A stretch of 64,000 bases of DNA, taken from NCBI GenBank assembly GCA_025359105.1, contig JANYHK010000119.1, positions 1 to 64,000 of the forward strand. The letters run 5' to 3'. The notes under the pieces are model-generated. The model saw only the letters and a list, made by a program, of their open reading frames with translations, was not told the DNA's origin and searched no databases. Made by a program: the position numbers and the translations under genes. Positions 35,689 to 45,191 of this stretch are shown piece by piece. Each line of letters begins with the position of its first letter. The first letter of the stretch is position 1. This stretch comes from Myxococcales bacterium (GTDB lineage Bacteria > Myxococcota_A > Polyangia > Polyangiales > Polyangiaceae).

Positions 35689-37307
35689 TCCTGGAGCCTC
35701 TCGAGCGTGGGTTCCTTCGGTTCGGGTTCGCGGCTCGGCGTCGGCGTCGCAGGCGGATCGCCGGCGCCAGCGCCGGTGGACAGGAGGACGATGTCTTCCT
35801 GCGTGGCGCGATCGGCGGCCAGCTCTCCGCACACGCGACCCTGGCGGAGCACGTAGATGCGGTGCGACAGGCGCAGCACCTCGGGCAGATCGCTCGACGC
35901 GGCGAGGATGGCGGTGCCCTTGGCGGCGATCCCCTCGAGGATCGCATAGATCTCCTCGCGGGCTCCGACGTCGACGCCGCGCGTCGGTTCGTCGAGGAGC
36001 AGCAGCTTGGGCGGGTTCTCGAGCCATTTGCCGAGGACGACCTTCTGCTGGTTGCCGCCGGAAAGGGCGAGCGTCACGGTGTCGGTGTCGCCGCGGATCG
36101 AGAGCTCCCGGATGCGCTTACGCGCGAGCACGGCCTCGGCGAGCTCGTCGCCGCACGCGGCCGAGGTGAGCGCGAGGTTCTCCGCGACCGTCATCGCGAG
36201 GACGAGCCCCTTGCCCTTGCGATCCTCGGGGAGCAGGGCCACGCCTTGCGCGATCGCTTCGCGTGGCGAGCCGAGTGCGAGCGGCGCGCCGTCGAGCCGC
36301 GCCTCGCCGGTCACGGTGCCCTCCGCGCACCCGAAGAGCGTCGAGAGGAGCGCCGTTCTGCCGGAGCCCATCGCGCCGCACACCCCGACGATCTCGCCGC
36401 GCCTTACGGTCAAGGACACGTCCGACAGCGCCGCGCGTCCGCCGGCCACGAGGCCGAGCCCGCGGATGTCGAGGCACACCGGCGCGTCGATGGTCGGCTT
36501 CGGCGCGCGCTCCGCCGGCGCCTCCCGTCCGATCATCAGCGAGACCACCTCGCCGGGCGTCGTCTCCTTCGTCACCACGGTGCCGGCGGTCCGTCCGTCG
36601 CGCAGGACCGTGACGCGGTCGCACATCGCGAACACCTCGTCCATCCGGTGCGACACGTAGAGGATGCACGTGCCCTTCGCGCGCAAGTCGCCCAGGATCG
36701 CGAAGAGGCGCGTGCACTCGTCCTTCGTGAGCGCCGCTGTGGGCTCGTCGAGCACGAGCACCTTCGCTTCCGACGGCGCGCTGCCGCCTTCGCCGGGACG
36801 CGGCCCACACCAGGGGGCGAGCGCACGCGCGATCTCGACGATCTGCTGCACCCCGATGCCGAGCTCGCGGATGGTGGCGCGCGGGTCGAGATCGCCGAAG
36901 CCGAAGCGCGCGAGGATGCGCCGCGCCTCGACCTCGAGCGCGAAGTCGTCCACGAGGCCGAAGCGCCGCGGCTCGCGCCCGAGGAGGAGGTTCTCCGCCA
37001 CCGAGAGCTCCGGGATCAGCATCAGCTCCTGGTGGACGATCGCGATGCCGGCCGCGAGCGCGTCGCCCGTGCCTCGGAACCGGCGCACCTCGCCGAAGAC
37101 CGTCACCGTGCCCTCGTACGAGCCGTGGGGGTGCACGCCCGTCAGCACCTTCAGGAGCGTCGACTTGCCCGCGCCGTTCTCGCCGCACACGCCGAGGATC
37201 TCGCCCGCGTCGGCCGACAGATCGGCGCCGCGCAGGGCCTGCACCCCGCCGAAGCTCTTGACGATGCCCGCGAGCGACAGCGCCCGCGCAGAGTGGCCGG
37301 TGCTCAT
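35676..37307 (-). CDS. sugar ABC transporter ATPase, double cassette (XylG-like)
   Basis: 543 aa with two ABC cassettes, as in CUT2 importers. First cassette: Walker A GENGAGKST (about 42-50), signature LGIGVQQ, Walker B LVLDEPTAAL. Second: GAMGSGRTALL, where the Lys of Walker A is replaced by Arg as usual for this subunit type, signature LSGGNQQ, Walker B LLLLDEPTRGVD. A long Pro/Glu-rich tail of about 35 residues after the second cassette is unusual. ATG 37307 overlaps the stop of the glucoamylase-type gene (ATGA). Confidence 0.88.
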   Translation of the reverse strand: MSTGHSARALSLAGIVKSFGGVQALRGADLSADAGEILGVCGENGAGKSTLLKVLTGVHPHGSYEGTVTVFGEVRRFRGTGDALAAGIAIVHQELMLIPELSVAENLLLGREPRRFGLVDDFALEVEARRILARFGFGDLDPRATIRELGIGVQQIVEIARALAPWCGPRPGEGGSAPSEAKVLVLDEPTAALTKDECTRLFAILGDLRAKGTCILYVSHRMDEVFAMCDRVTVLRDGRTAGTVVTKETTPGEVVSLMIGREAPAERAPKPTIDAPVCLDIRGLGLVAGGRAALSDVSLTVRRGEIVGVCGAMGSGRTALLSTLFGCAEGTVTGEARLDGAPLALGSPREAIAQGVALLPEDRKGKGLVLAMTVAENLALTSAACGDELAEAVLARKRIRELSIRGDTDTVTLALSGGNQQKVVLGKWLENPPKLLLLDEPTRGVDVGAREEIYAILEGIAAKGTAILAASSDLPEVLRLSHRIYVLRQGRVCGELAADRATQEDIVLLSTGAGAGDPPATPTPSREPEPKEPTLERLQECAP

Positions 37308-39655
37308 GGCCGACGTCGGCGAAGGAAGCGACGAAGGACGAGCGCGCACGGGAACGTCGCGAGCGCTCCGAGCCCCCACGGGGTCCCGCTCTTTATTGCA
37401 TGTAGATTGCACACGCACGCCGGCGTGTACGGAACCTGCTCCGCGCTCGGCGCGCCGTTGTTACCGCCAGGCCCGCCGCTGCCGCCGGGCCCGCCGCCGC
37501 CCGGGCCGCCAGTGCCGCCGGTGCCGCCCCCGCCGCCGCCGCTGCTGCCCCCGTCGCCGCCCGCGCTGTCGCCGGTGCAGTCGCCGGGCTCGAGCTTGCC
37601 CGCGCGATCGAGCATCGTCATGATGTACGCGCCGCCGCCGTAGCCGACCATCGGGATCGAGCCGGTGTATTTGCCGATCTGACCGTCGGCCTGGACGTCG
37701 TTGAAGAGCTCGGGGAGCAGGTAGAAGTTCGCCGCCGCCTTCTGGACGATCTGCCCGACGTAGCCGTCGGCCTCGGGCGTGCGACCCGCGCGGCGAAGGG
37801 CGCCGGAGATGCGCAGATCCACGAGGATCCACTCGTTGTTGTCGTACGACGAGAGCGCGTCGTTGTTCCGCTTGAAGCCGCCCGAGTCGACCTTCAGGTT
37901 GTTGAACAGATCGAGCGTGGCCTTGGCGGTCGTGCCTTTGTAGTCGGTGAGGACGCTCCAGTTGAAGGCCTCGGCGAGCGCGCCGTCGTAGTACTTGTTG
38001 TTCTGAAGGCCCTCGACGGAGCCGCCGAGCGCGCCCTGCGGATCGGCGAACGCGGCGTAGAAGCCGGTCGTCACCTTTCGCGCGAGGTCCTTGTATTTCT
38101 GGACGCTGGCGAGGTCGCCGCTCTTCTTCGCGAGGACGGCCATGTCGCAGAACCCGCGCGCGGCAGCGAGCGTCGTGTACGCGAAGTGGCGCTTGTTCTG
38201 GTCGTGGACCTCCCAGATGCCGCTATCGGCCTTCGCGATGCCGCTCGGCTCGAGGTTGGCCTCGAGCGCGTTGGCCACGCCGGTCTTGATGGCGTCGTAG
38301 GCCTTGTCGCCCTTCTTCGTCGGCGCCGAGAGCCACGCGACGTCGCCGCTGGCGTCGACGTACTGGCGCACCGACCACATGAACATGCCCCAGCCGTCGG
38401 TCTCGACGTTCGGCGACTGCTGCCCGGAGTAGTCGGCCTCTTCTTCGCCGTTCCCGAAGTAGCGCACGACGGAGATGCGGTAGTCGACGTTCGAGACGAA
38501 CTGCTTGTATTTGCCGACCGGATCGGCGCCGAGGAAGAAGTCGAGCGCGGCCCTCGCCTCGGCGTGGTGGCCCATGCGCGCGAGGGCGACGACGGCGTAC
38601 TGGGCGTCGCGCACCCAACCCGAGTGCCACTCGCCGGGCGGCAGCGACGCGAGGATCATCCCGTTGTTCTTGCGACCGGCGACGCCCCACGGCTCGCGCA
38701 CCTGCCCCATGCGCAGCGTCGTCTCGCTCTGGCGCCACAGCTTGCGCTCGTCGTCGGAGAGGGTGACGCCGGCCGCCGGGGGCTTGCGCCACGCCTCGAA
38801 CTCGGCCTTCGAATCGTTCAGGATCGCGTCGGCCGCGCGCCCCTTCGCCCACGCTCGGAGCGAGGCCGCCGCCGCGTCCGCCTGCGACGGATCTTCCACG
38901 AACTGCATCGCGACGGCGAGCCAGCCGTTGCCGTCGAGCTTCTTCTGCACGCCCATGACCTGGTCGTTGCCCGAGCAGCTCGTGGCGTTGCCGAAGTCGG
39001 TGTTGACCTTGTTGAACGGGCCGTTGCAGTCGAAATGGTCGGCGCCGGTGAGCGCGACGTACACCATCGCGCCGCCGCCGGGGCCCGTCTCGACGGCCGC
39101 GTCGGTGCCCGACGCGCGCATGGCTTCGCCGTTCGAGCCGGGCTGGGTGTCGCCGGGCGCGCCGCCCATGTGGAAGTTGAAGAGGGCGTAGCCGTCGGTC
39201 GCGCCGGGCGCGTGCAGCACCGCGACCATCGCGTTGCCCTCGTAGCCGAACGGGGAGAAGAAGAACGACTCGGCGTTCACGCCCGCGAGCGTCGTCGGCG
39301 AGCGGAGGATGTTGGACTGGTCGACGTACTCGGGATCCCCGGCCTGACCGGAGTTGAGCCAGCCCGAGCCGCCGGGCCCGCGAACACCGAAGAAGACGTC
39401 GAACGCCAGGTTACGCCGGCCGATGCCGTCCGACCGCGGATCGGAGCGCGGCGCGAGGTAGCGGTACGGGTGATCGAGGAAGGTGACGATCTTGGATTGC
39501 TGCGCGTCGAAGACCTGGAAGCCGTGCCCGTTGCCGGTCGTCAGGTACGTCCACGTGCGGGGGACCGCGGCGTCGGCGCCCGGCGCGGCGGCGGTGACGA
39601 GCGCCCATGCGGCGATGGCGCAGGCGAGGGGGTTCCGGAAGCGGCGTTGGAACAT
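37304..39655 (-). CDS. GH15-type glucoamylase with MYXO-CTERM-like surface tag
   Basis: 783 aa from ATG 39655, preceded by GAGGA at a good distance; an ATG 15 bases upstream lacks one. Signal peptide to about residue 30 (ALVTAAAPGADAA). The N-terminal beta-domain (about 30-290) and an (alpha/alpha)6 domain (about 310-690) fit GH15: GWVRDAQYAVVALARMG, NVETDGWGMFMWSVRQY, SGIWEVHDQNKRHFAYT and DNNEWILVDLRISG. GH15 enzymes release glucose from starch or maltodextrin ends. A Gly-rich stretch (about 695-745) precedes ACVC, a hydrophobic helix and LRRFLRRRRP, the plan of MYXO-CTERM sorting signals. It overlaps the ABC ATPase gene by ATGA, tying glucose release to uptake. The exact substrate is inferred. 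Confidence 0.8.
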   Translation of the reverse strand: MFQRRFRNPLACAIAAWALVTAAAPGADAAVPRTWTYLTTGNGHGFQVFDAQQSKIVTFLDHPYRYLAPRSDPRSDGIGRRNLAFDVFFGVRGPGGSGWLNSGQAGDPEYVDQSNILRSPTTLAGVNAESFFFSPFGYEGNAMVAVLHAPGATDGYALFNFHMGGAPGDTQPGSNGEAMRASGTDAAVETGPGGGAMVYVALTGADHFDCNGPFNKVNTDFGNATSCSGNDQVMGVQKKLDGNGWLAVAMQFVEDPSQADAAAASLRAWAKGRAADAILNDSKAEFEAWRKPPAAGVTLSDDERKLWRQSETTLRMGQVREPWGVAGRKNNGMILASLPPGEWHSGWVRDAQYAVVALARMGHHAEARAALDFFLGADPVGKYKQFVSNVDYRISVVRYFGNGEEEADYSGQQSPNVETDGWGMFMWSVRQYVDASGDVAWLSAPTKKGDKAYDAIKTGVANALEANLEPSGIAKADSGIWEVHDQNKRHFAYTTLAAARGFCDMAVLAKKSGDLASVQKYKDLARKVTTGFYAAFADPQGALGGSVEGLQNNKYYDGALAEAFNWSVLTDYKGTTAKATLDLFNNLKVDSGGFKRNNDALSSYDNNEWILVDLRISGALRRAGRTPEADGYVGQIVQKAAANFYLLPELFNDVQADGQIGKYTGSIPMVGYGGGAYIMTMLDRAGKLEPGDCTGDSAGGDGGSSGGGGGGTGGTGGPGGGGPGGSGGPGGNNGAPSAEQVPYTPACVCNLHAIKSGTPWGLGALATFPCALVLRRFLRRRRP

Positions 39656-39756
39656 CTCAAATCCTCGCAAAATGGCGTCACTCAGGAATGAGTGACTCTC
39701 GGTAGCACGCCCCTCGGCCGCGGCAACGGAAAACCACCTTAGGCGCGGCCCCCGCG

Positions 39757-39818
39757 GGGTCGAAAGGATCCCACCCGCGGGATCGAAACGATCCCACCCG
39801 CGTGATCGTTTCGATCAC
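39757..39818. promoter_or_regulatory. three tandem operator-like palindromes
   Basis: Sites: 39757-39772 (imperfect, GGGTCGAAAGGATCCC), 39779-39795 (GGGATCG-AAA-CGATCCC) and 39802-39818 (GTGATCG-TTT-CGATCAC). The last two have perfect 7-base arms. Centres are about 23 bases apart, two helical turns. They lie 102 bases upstream of the glucoamylase start and about 80 bases upstream of the divergent DUF1549-like gene, so one regulator could govern both operons. Nothing else is seen in 39656-39898. Confidence 0.65.
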
Positions 39819-39898
39819 CAGAACCGTATGAATTTCGTGGGGGTGCAGGCGAATGAGTTTGGGGCCTCGCGCGTCCATCCCTCAGAATTCCACCCGCC

Positions 39899-41833
39899 AT
39901 GCACGCCTCCCGACTCTTCCTTTTCGTCGTCGCCCTCGCGGCCACCGCCGCGGCGGCGCCGGCTGCCGGTGCGCCACCGGTCTCCTCGCGCTCGCTCGAC
40001 GACTACCGCCACTTCCGCGCGCTCGCGATCGATCTGCTCGGACGGATGCCGACGCGGGACGAGATCGCGGCGTTCGAGCGCCCCGACTTCGCGATGGACG
40101 CGTGGATCGACGGGCACCTCCAGGGCAGCACGTACGCCGAACGCCTGTCGCGCATCTACATGGATCTCCTCCGCCTGGAGCCGAGCCCGTCGACGCAGTT
40201 CGCGCCCGACGCGACCACGCTCTACCGGCATCAGGTCCAGGGACCGGACGGCAAGCCGGTGTGGATCTACTACCGCCCGCGCCAGCGGCGGACGCGCGAG
40301 GAGACCGACGGCGAGTTCTGCCTCACCAAGGAGGAGACCGGTCTCGACATCGCCGCGCGCATGCAGCCGAAGGAGCCCGGCGGTGCGAAGCCGGTGACGA
40401 AGGCGGTGCTCGAGCAGCACACGGTGCTCGTGAAGCCGTGGTGGCTCTACCGCGACTACCTCAACGTGCAGCCGACTCGCCGCTACAAGATGGGCTGGGA
40501 CGATCCCGATCCGTCGTACCAGCCGGTCGAAGGGCTGCTGAACGATCCCGACGGCAAGCCGACGATGGAGGTTCGCGTGTGCCGCGAAGAGGCGCAGGCG
40601 ATGCCCACCGGCCACGTCTACGTCACCGGCCGAACGCCGCCGCCGAAGGGCACGCCGCTGCCACACGGACGCACGCGCCCGGCGCCGCTCGACTCGGCGT
40701 ACGCGAAGCTGCACAAGGGGGAGGTCCTCGCGTGCCAGAGCAAGCTCGCGGTCGACTCGTCGGCCGAGTGCGGGTGCGGCGTGGCGCTCGAGCACTGCTT
40801 GCCGAACGACGGCGACCAGGGGGGAAGCGCCGCGTTCTATTTCCCCAACCACATCCCGCTCGGCCTCGGGCAGCCGATCGACACCGCGCGCCAGCAGGGG
40901 CAGCGGTGGTTTCCGTTCTGGTGGTCGCAGGAGGCCGAGCACCTCCTCTCGCACGTGTTCACCGCCGATCGCGATTTTCGCGAGGTGCTCACCGCGCGCT
41001 ACACGTTCGTGAACGGGCCGCTCGCGCAGTTTTACCGCGCCATTCAGCCGGGGAACTGCTGCGGCGGGGAGGCCAACTTCGGCATGGTGCAGGAGACCGA
41101 GCCGCTCTTCCTCCCGTCGAACGTGCCGACCGAGCTCTTCCCGCACGACGTCGCGTCGTGGAAGATGGTCCCCGATCGTGGGCCGCATGCGGCGGGGCTC
41201 CTGACGACGCCGATGTTCCTCGAGAAGTACGCCTCGGCGCGCGCCCGCGGCGCGACGCTGTACACCGCGTTTCTCTGCAAGTCGTTCTCGAGCGAGAACG
41301 CCGAGCTCACGCCGTCGACCGAGCCCAACCTGATGGTTCGCCCAGGGTGCCAGAGCTGCCACGCGACGCTCGAGCCGCTCGCCGCGTACTTCTCGCGGAT
41401 CGAGCCGGGGAACCTCGTCTACCTGCCGCAGCAACTCTTCCCCGTGAAAAATGAGAAGTGCAAGAAGGGCCCGAACGGGCAGCTCCCCGGCTTCTGCAAC
41501 GCGTTCTACGACGTGGCGTTCGCGGACGCCACCGGCGCCACGCTCCGCAGCGCGTACGGCTCGCCGGCGCACGCCGACGCGACACCGGCCGGCGCCGGGC
41601 ACGACATCACCAAGATGCCCGAGTTCTCGGAGTGCGCGGTGCAGCGCGTCGCGGGCTCGTTCCTCGGACGCACGCTCACCTCCGACGACGCCCCGCTGGT
41701 GCGCGAGCTCACGAGCACCTTTACGAGAGACGGCCACCGCATGCGCCCGCTCGTGCGCGCCATCTTGAGGAGCGACACGTATCGGCGCGCGAACAACCTC
41801 GACTCGTCGGTGTGGCGCGGAGGCGCGAAATGA
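39899..41833 (+). CDS. exported DUF1549/DUF1592-like protein with a haem-binding CxxCH
   Basis: 644 aa. Signal peptide 1-25 (LFLFVVALAATAAAAPAAGA). DYRHFRALAIDLLGRMPTRDEIAAFE is the DUF1549 opening known from Planctomycetes. Near 360, FREVLTARYTFVNGPLAQFYR resembles the DUF1592 segment, and CQSCHATLEPLA supplies one cytochrome-c-type CxxCH. Many other Cys suggest disulfides or more metal sites. These domains usually travel with DUF1501 proteins, as here. The biochemical role of the family is not settled; extracellular redox or polymer attack has been suggested. First gene of four that overlap or nearly abut. Confidence 0.7.
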   Translation: MHASRLFLFVVALAATAAAAPAAGAPPVSSRSLDDYRHFRALAIDLLGRMPTRDEIAAFERPDFAMDAWIDGHLQGSTYAERLSRIYMDLLRLEPSPSTQFAPDATTLYRHQVQGPDGKPVWIYYRPRQRRTREETDGEFCLTKEETGLDIAARMQPKEPGGAKPVTKAVLEQHTVLVKPWWLYRDYLNVQPTRRYKMGWDDPDPSYQPVEGLLNDPDGKPTMEVRVCREEAQAMPTGHVYVTGRTPPPKGTPLPHGRTRPAPLDSAYAKLHKGEVLACQSKLAVDSSAECGCGVALEHCLPNDGDQGGSAAFYFPNHIPLGLGQPIDTARQQGQRWFPFWWSQEAEHLLSHVFTADRDFREVLTARYTFVNGPLAQFYRAIQPGNCCGGEANFGMVQETEPLFLPSNVPTELFPHDVASWKMVPDRGPHAAGLLTTPMFLEKYASARARGATLYTAFLCKSFSSENAELTPSTEPNLMVRPGCQSCHATLEPLAAYFSRIEPGNLVYLPQQLFPVKNEKCKKGPNGQLPGFCNAFYDVAFADATGATLRSAYGSPAHADATPAGAGHDITKMPEFSECAVQRVAGSFLGRTLTSDDAPLVRELTSTFTRDGHRMRPLVRAILRSDTYRRANNLDSSVWRGGAK

Positions 41834-42531
41834 GCCCGCTCAGGTCCGCCGCCATCGCGCTCGGGGCCGCCGCGATCGCAGGGTGCGGGCCGAAGGAGCT
41901 CGTGCCGCCCCAGGTCGGACCGAAGCTCACCGTCACGTCGACGTCGACGCAGGACTCCGCGCCGAAGGAGGAGCTGCGGATGGTGCCGGCCGAGGCGTAC
42001 ATGCGGACCTACCTCGCCCTCTTCGGCGGCCTCGCGCCGCTCGAGGTGCAGAAGCGCGCGCGCGGAGGCGACGGCGCGCAGCTCTTCGACACGTGGGACG
42101 ACTACTTCTCGTCGCTGGGCTTTCCCGACTACCGCATCGACATGCCCCGCAGCCAGCAGACGAACGCGCTCATGGTCGCCACGTTCGAGCGCCTCGGCGT
42201 CGCGCTGTGCGATCGGGCGGTGGAGCACGATCTGAAGGCGAAGCCCCCGGTGAGCGAGCGCGTCGTCTTCGCGTTCGACGAAGCGGCGGGACCCGCGCCC
42301 CTCGACCGGGCCGCCTTCGAGTCGCGCTTCGACGTCTTGCACCGAACGTTCCTCGCGTACCCGGTGAAGCTCGCCCCCACCGAGCGCGCGGCGCGCTTCT
42401 TCAAGCTCTACGGGGACGTCCACGCGCGTCACGCCAAGGCAGGCGGCAAGGCGCGGTTTTCGCCCGACGAGGCGGCGTGGGCGAGCGTCTGTTACGGCCT
42501 CGTCCGTCACCCCGAGTTTCACCTTTACTGA
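41830..42531 (+). CDS. lipoprotein of the DUF1501 operon, unknown function
   Basis: 233 aa, ATG overlapping the previous stop (ATGA). Lipobox IAGC with Cys19, then a Ser/Thr-rich linker. The body is helical: VPAEAYMRTYLALFGGLAPLEVQKRARG, DYRIDMPRSQQTNALMVATFERLG, with one internal Cys (ALCDRAVE) and one near the end (SVCYGLV). The last 40 residues, FSPDEAAWASVCYGLVRHPEFHLY, look like the end of DUF1549/DUF1585-type proteins, so it may be a split-off partner of the upstream gene. Not otherwise recognised. Confidence 0.6.
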   Translation: MSPLRSAAIALGAAAIAGCGPKELVPPQVGPKLTVTSTSTQDSAPKEELRMVPAEAYMRTYLALFGGLAPLEVQKRARGGDGAQLFDTWDDYFSSLGFPDYRIDMPRSQQTNALMVATFERLGVALCDRAVEHDLKAKPPVSERVVFAFDEAAGPAPLDRAAFESRFDVLHRTFLAYPVKLAPTERAARFFKLYGDVHARHAKAGGKARFSPDEAAWASVCYGLVRHPEFHLY

Positions 42532-42559
42532 GGCGCGCGGAGCCAAAGAGAGAGCCGAC

Positions 42560-43888
42560 ATGCAACGCCGAACCTTCCTGAAATCGCTCCTCCTCGCGGG
42601 CATGCCGATGCGTGTCCTCGCCGACACGGCGGCGCCGGCCGGCGAGTTCTTCGTCTTCATCCACGCTGCGGGCGGGTGGGACGTCACCCTGTGGGCCGAT
42701 CCGCGCAACGAGAAGAAGGGGATCATCCACCCCGCCGCCACCGACAACACCGATCCCTCGCAGGTGCGTCACTGGGTCGACGCGCCGATGGAGGACGGGG
42801 CGCGCACGTTCCAGCTCGTGAAGGCCAGGAGCGGCGCCGTCTTCGGGCCGGGCATCGGCGGGCTGCTCGACGTGTCCGATCGCATCACCGTCGTGAACGG
42901 CCTCGCGATGAACACCGTCAGCCACCCCGACGGGAGCGCGTTCTCGGCGACCGGTCGGCACCTCGTCGGGGGCCGATCGCCGGCGCCGTCGATCGACACG
43001 ATGGTGGCCAACGAGCTCGGTCGGGAGCAGATGTTCCCGACGGTCAGCGTCGCGTTCCCGTCGTCGTACGTGGGCGATGGCCTCGACCGGCGCGTCGTGC
43101 CGCTCACCGTCGGACAGATCGGAAGCGTGAGCCGCAGCCTCGCGCGCACCGAGCTCTACGACGCCGACGCCGATCGCGACGAGGTGACGGCGCTCCTCTC
43201 GCAAGAGGCGAACGATCTCGCGTCACGCTCGGCCTACCCCGACGTGCTCCGCGGCGTCGGCCTGCAGATGGAGTCCTTGCGCCGCATGCTCGGCTCCAAG
43301 CTCTCCGACGCGTTCAGCGCCGACGCGCTCCGCAAGGCGCACCCGCAGTTCAACTACAAGGGTCGCTTCCACGGGGCGAGCAGCGTCAACGCCGCCTTCG
43401 CCGTCGACGCGATGAAGCGCAACGTCGTGCGATGCGTGAGCTTCTCGCTCGGCGGCTTCGACACCCACAACACCAACTACCGCACGCACGCGCAGCTCCT
43501 CCAGGAGACGATGGATCTGGTCGCCATCTTGCTGAAGTCCTTCGACGACACACCGCACCCGACCCTGGTCGGGAAGAAGCTCGCCGACCACACGCACATC
43601 GTGATGGTCAGCGACTTTTGCCGCACGCCGCAGATCAACCAGCAGGGCGGGCGCGATCACTACCCGAACAACTCGGCGCTCGTGGTATCGCCGCGGTTCA
43701 AGGGCGGGCTCGTCTTCGGCAAGAGCGATCCCGAGCAGCTCCTGCCGGCGAAGGTGAAGAAATTCATCGACGGCGAGCGCGCGATCGCGCCGCCCGATCT
43801 GCTCGCCACGTTCCTCTCCTCTTTCCACGTCAACCCTCGCAAATACATGCGCGACGGCGAGGTCGTTCCGGAGCTCCTCAAGGCATGA
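42560..43888 (+). CDS. DUF1501 family exported protein
   Basis: 442 aa. N-terminal QRRTFLKSLLLAG is a twin-arginine-like signal, typical of DUF1501 proteins. Family features: FFVFIHAAGGWDVTLWADPR at the start, HPDGSAFSATGRHLVGG, SFSLGGFDTHNTNYRTH and IVMVSDFCRTPQINQQGGRDHYP, the last two being the sulfatase-like metal-binding part. DUF1501 belongs to the alkaline-phosphatase/sulfatase fold and is commonly encoded beside DUF1549-type proteins. Substrate unknown. Its TGA overlaps the start of the next gene. Confidence 0.85.
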   Translation: MQRRTFLKSLLLAGMPMRVLADTAAPAGEFFVFIHAAGGWDVTLWADPRNEKKGIIHPAATDNTDPSQVRHWVDAPMEDGARTFQLVKARSGAVFGPGIGGLLDVSDRITVVNGLAMNTVSHPDGSAFSATGRHLVGGRSPAPSIDTMVANELGREQMFPTVSVAFPSSYVGDGLDRRVVPLTVGQIGSVSRSLARTELYDADADRDEVTALLSQEANDLASRSAYPDVLRGVGLQMESLRRMLGSKLSDAFSADALRKAHPQFNYKGRFHGASSVNAAFAVDAMKRNVVRCVSFSLGGFDTHNTNYRTHAQLLQETMDLVAILLKSFDDTPHPTLVGKKLADHTHIVMVSDFCRTPQINQQGGRDHYPNNSALVVSPRFKGGLVFGKSDPEQLLPAKVKKFIDGERAIAPPDLLATFLSSFHVNPRKYMRDGEVVPELLKA

Positions 43889-45114
43889 AGCGTGCACTCT
43901 TTCTCGTTGCGGCCGCGGGTCTGGGGAGCCTCCTCGGCGCGTGCGGCGGAGCGGGGCCGTATTCGCGTGACGGCGGCGTCACGCGCCTCGCGACGCGTGT
44001 GGTGGACTGGAACCCGACGCACGCCGACGTCGGGCGCGTCGCCGCGGTCGCTGATCGGGGCAGCGACGTCGTCGTCTTCGCCGACGGCGCGGCGACGGTG
44101 ATGGAGTCGGGCGCGGTGTCGCTGGTCGACAGGTCGGTGCCGAAGTGGACGAGCGCCGCGACGATCCCGGCGGCAGACGGCGGTGTCCCGTGGATCGTGG
44201 GGCTCGACGATCGCGGGCACGTGCGCCGTCTGCGCGCGCGCGCAGGCTTCGAGGACGTGTCCGCACGCTGGGGCCTGGAGAACGCGCGCATCATCGGCGC
44301 CGTCGGGCTCGGCGGCCGCGGCGCGGCGTTCCTCTTCGACGGCGGCGTCGCGGTGGCGAACGGCGACGGCAAGGTCGTCCGACTGGGCGGGATCCCGATG
44401 ACGATGATCGGCGGCGGCGGCGGCGTGGGCGCCGCGCTCAGCAACGGTGATGTCGTGCGCGTCGATCCGGCCTCGCTCGCGACCAAGACGTTTGCTCTCA
44501 ACGGCGCGATCGCCACCGCGGTCGACGATGCCGGTCACCTCTACGCCGCGACGCCCGACGCCGTGTACGCGGAGAACGACAAGGGCGAGCTGGCGCTGCG
44601 CTTCCGGGCGACGCTCGGCGCGATCCACGGTCTCGTCGCGAGCAAGGGCCGCGTGTGGTTCGCCGAGGGACCGGAGCTCGGCGCCATCGAGGGGGGGCAC
44701 GTCGTGGCGACGACCGGGGCCAAGCTGCCGCCGGGCGGCCGTCTGTTCTCCTCCACGACCGGCGACGTGTGGATCGTCGACGGCGGAATCCTCACGCGCT
44801 TTGCGCGCGACGCGAGCGGGGCCGGGACGTCGGTCCCGGGGCAACCCACGACGCCTTCGCACCAAGGGCCGCCATCGACCCTCTCCCCCGAGGACGCGTG
44901 GCGCGCGCAAATTCAGCCCGTTTTCGCGCGAGTGTGCGCGGGATGCCACCTGCCGGGCGGAACCGCGGGGATCGATCTCTCGACGAGCGCGGCGTGGAAC
45001 AAGCGCAAGGCCGACGTGAAGGAGCGCGTGCTCGACACCCGCGACATGCCCCCGAAGGGGCACCCGCTCGGCGACGCGGACCTCGCTGCGATCCGCGCGT
45101 GGCTCGCGCATTGA
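43885..45114 (+). CDS. lipoprotein with beta-propeller-like repeats and a C-terminal cytochrome c motif
   Basis: 409 aa, ATG overlapping the DUF1501 stop. Lipobox LGAC with Cys20. Residues 35-310 are repeated strands (VVVFADGAATVMESG, AAFLFDGGVAVANGDG, DVWIVDGGILTRF) suggesting a propeller. After a Pro/Ser linker, residues 335-409 hold CAGCHLPGG and DMPPKGHPLGDADLAAIRAWLAH, a one-haem cytochrome c domain with a downstream Met. The Met in DTRDMPP is the likely sixth ligand. It could accept electrons from, or sense products of, the preceding proteins. Confidence 0.75.
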   Translation: MKRALFLVAAAGLGSLLGACGGAGPYSRDGGVTRLATRVVDWNPTHADVGRVAAVADRGSDVVVFADGAATVMESGAVSLVDRSVPKWTSAATIPAADGGVPWIVGLDDRGHVRRLRARAGFEDVSARWGLENARIIGAVGLGGRGAAFLFDGGVAVANGDGKVVRLGGIPMTMIGGGGGVGAALSNGDVVRVDPASLATKTFALNGAIATAVDDAGHLYAATPDAVYAENDKGELALRFRATLGAIHGLVASKGRVWFAEGPELGAIEGGHVVATTGAKLPPGGRLFSSTTGDVWIVDGGILTRFARDASGAGTSVPGQPTTPSHQGPPSTLSPEDAWRAQIQPVFARVCAGCHLPGGTAGIDLSTSAAWNKRKADVKERVLDTRDMPPKGHPLGDADLAAIRAWLAH

Positions 45115-45191
45115 CCTTGCGCTATTCTCTCCGTCGGGCCGCGCTCGCCATCGCGAGGCGGCCACGCGGCGGCGAGTCGCCCCGCTGGTGA

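Noticed and set aside
39815-41737. 640-codon open frame antisense to the DUF1549-like gene
   Set aside because: It mirrors the codon bias of the real gene; its translation is Arg/Leu/Glu/Val-rich with no domain, and the plus frame has a signal peptide and family motifs.
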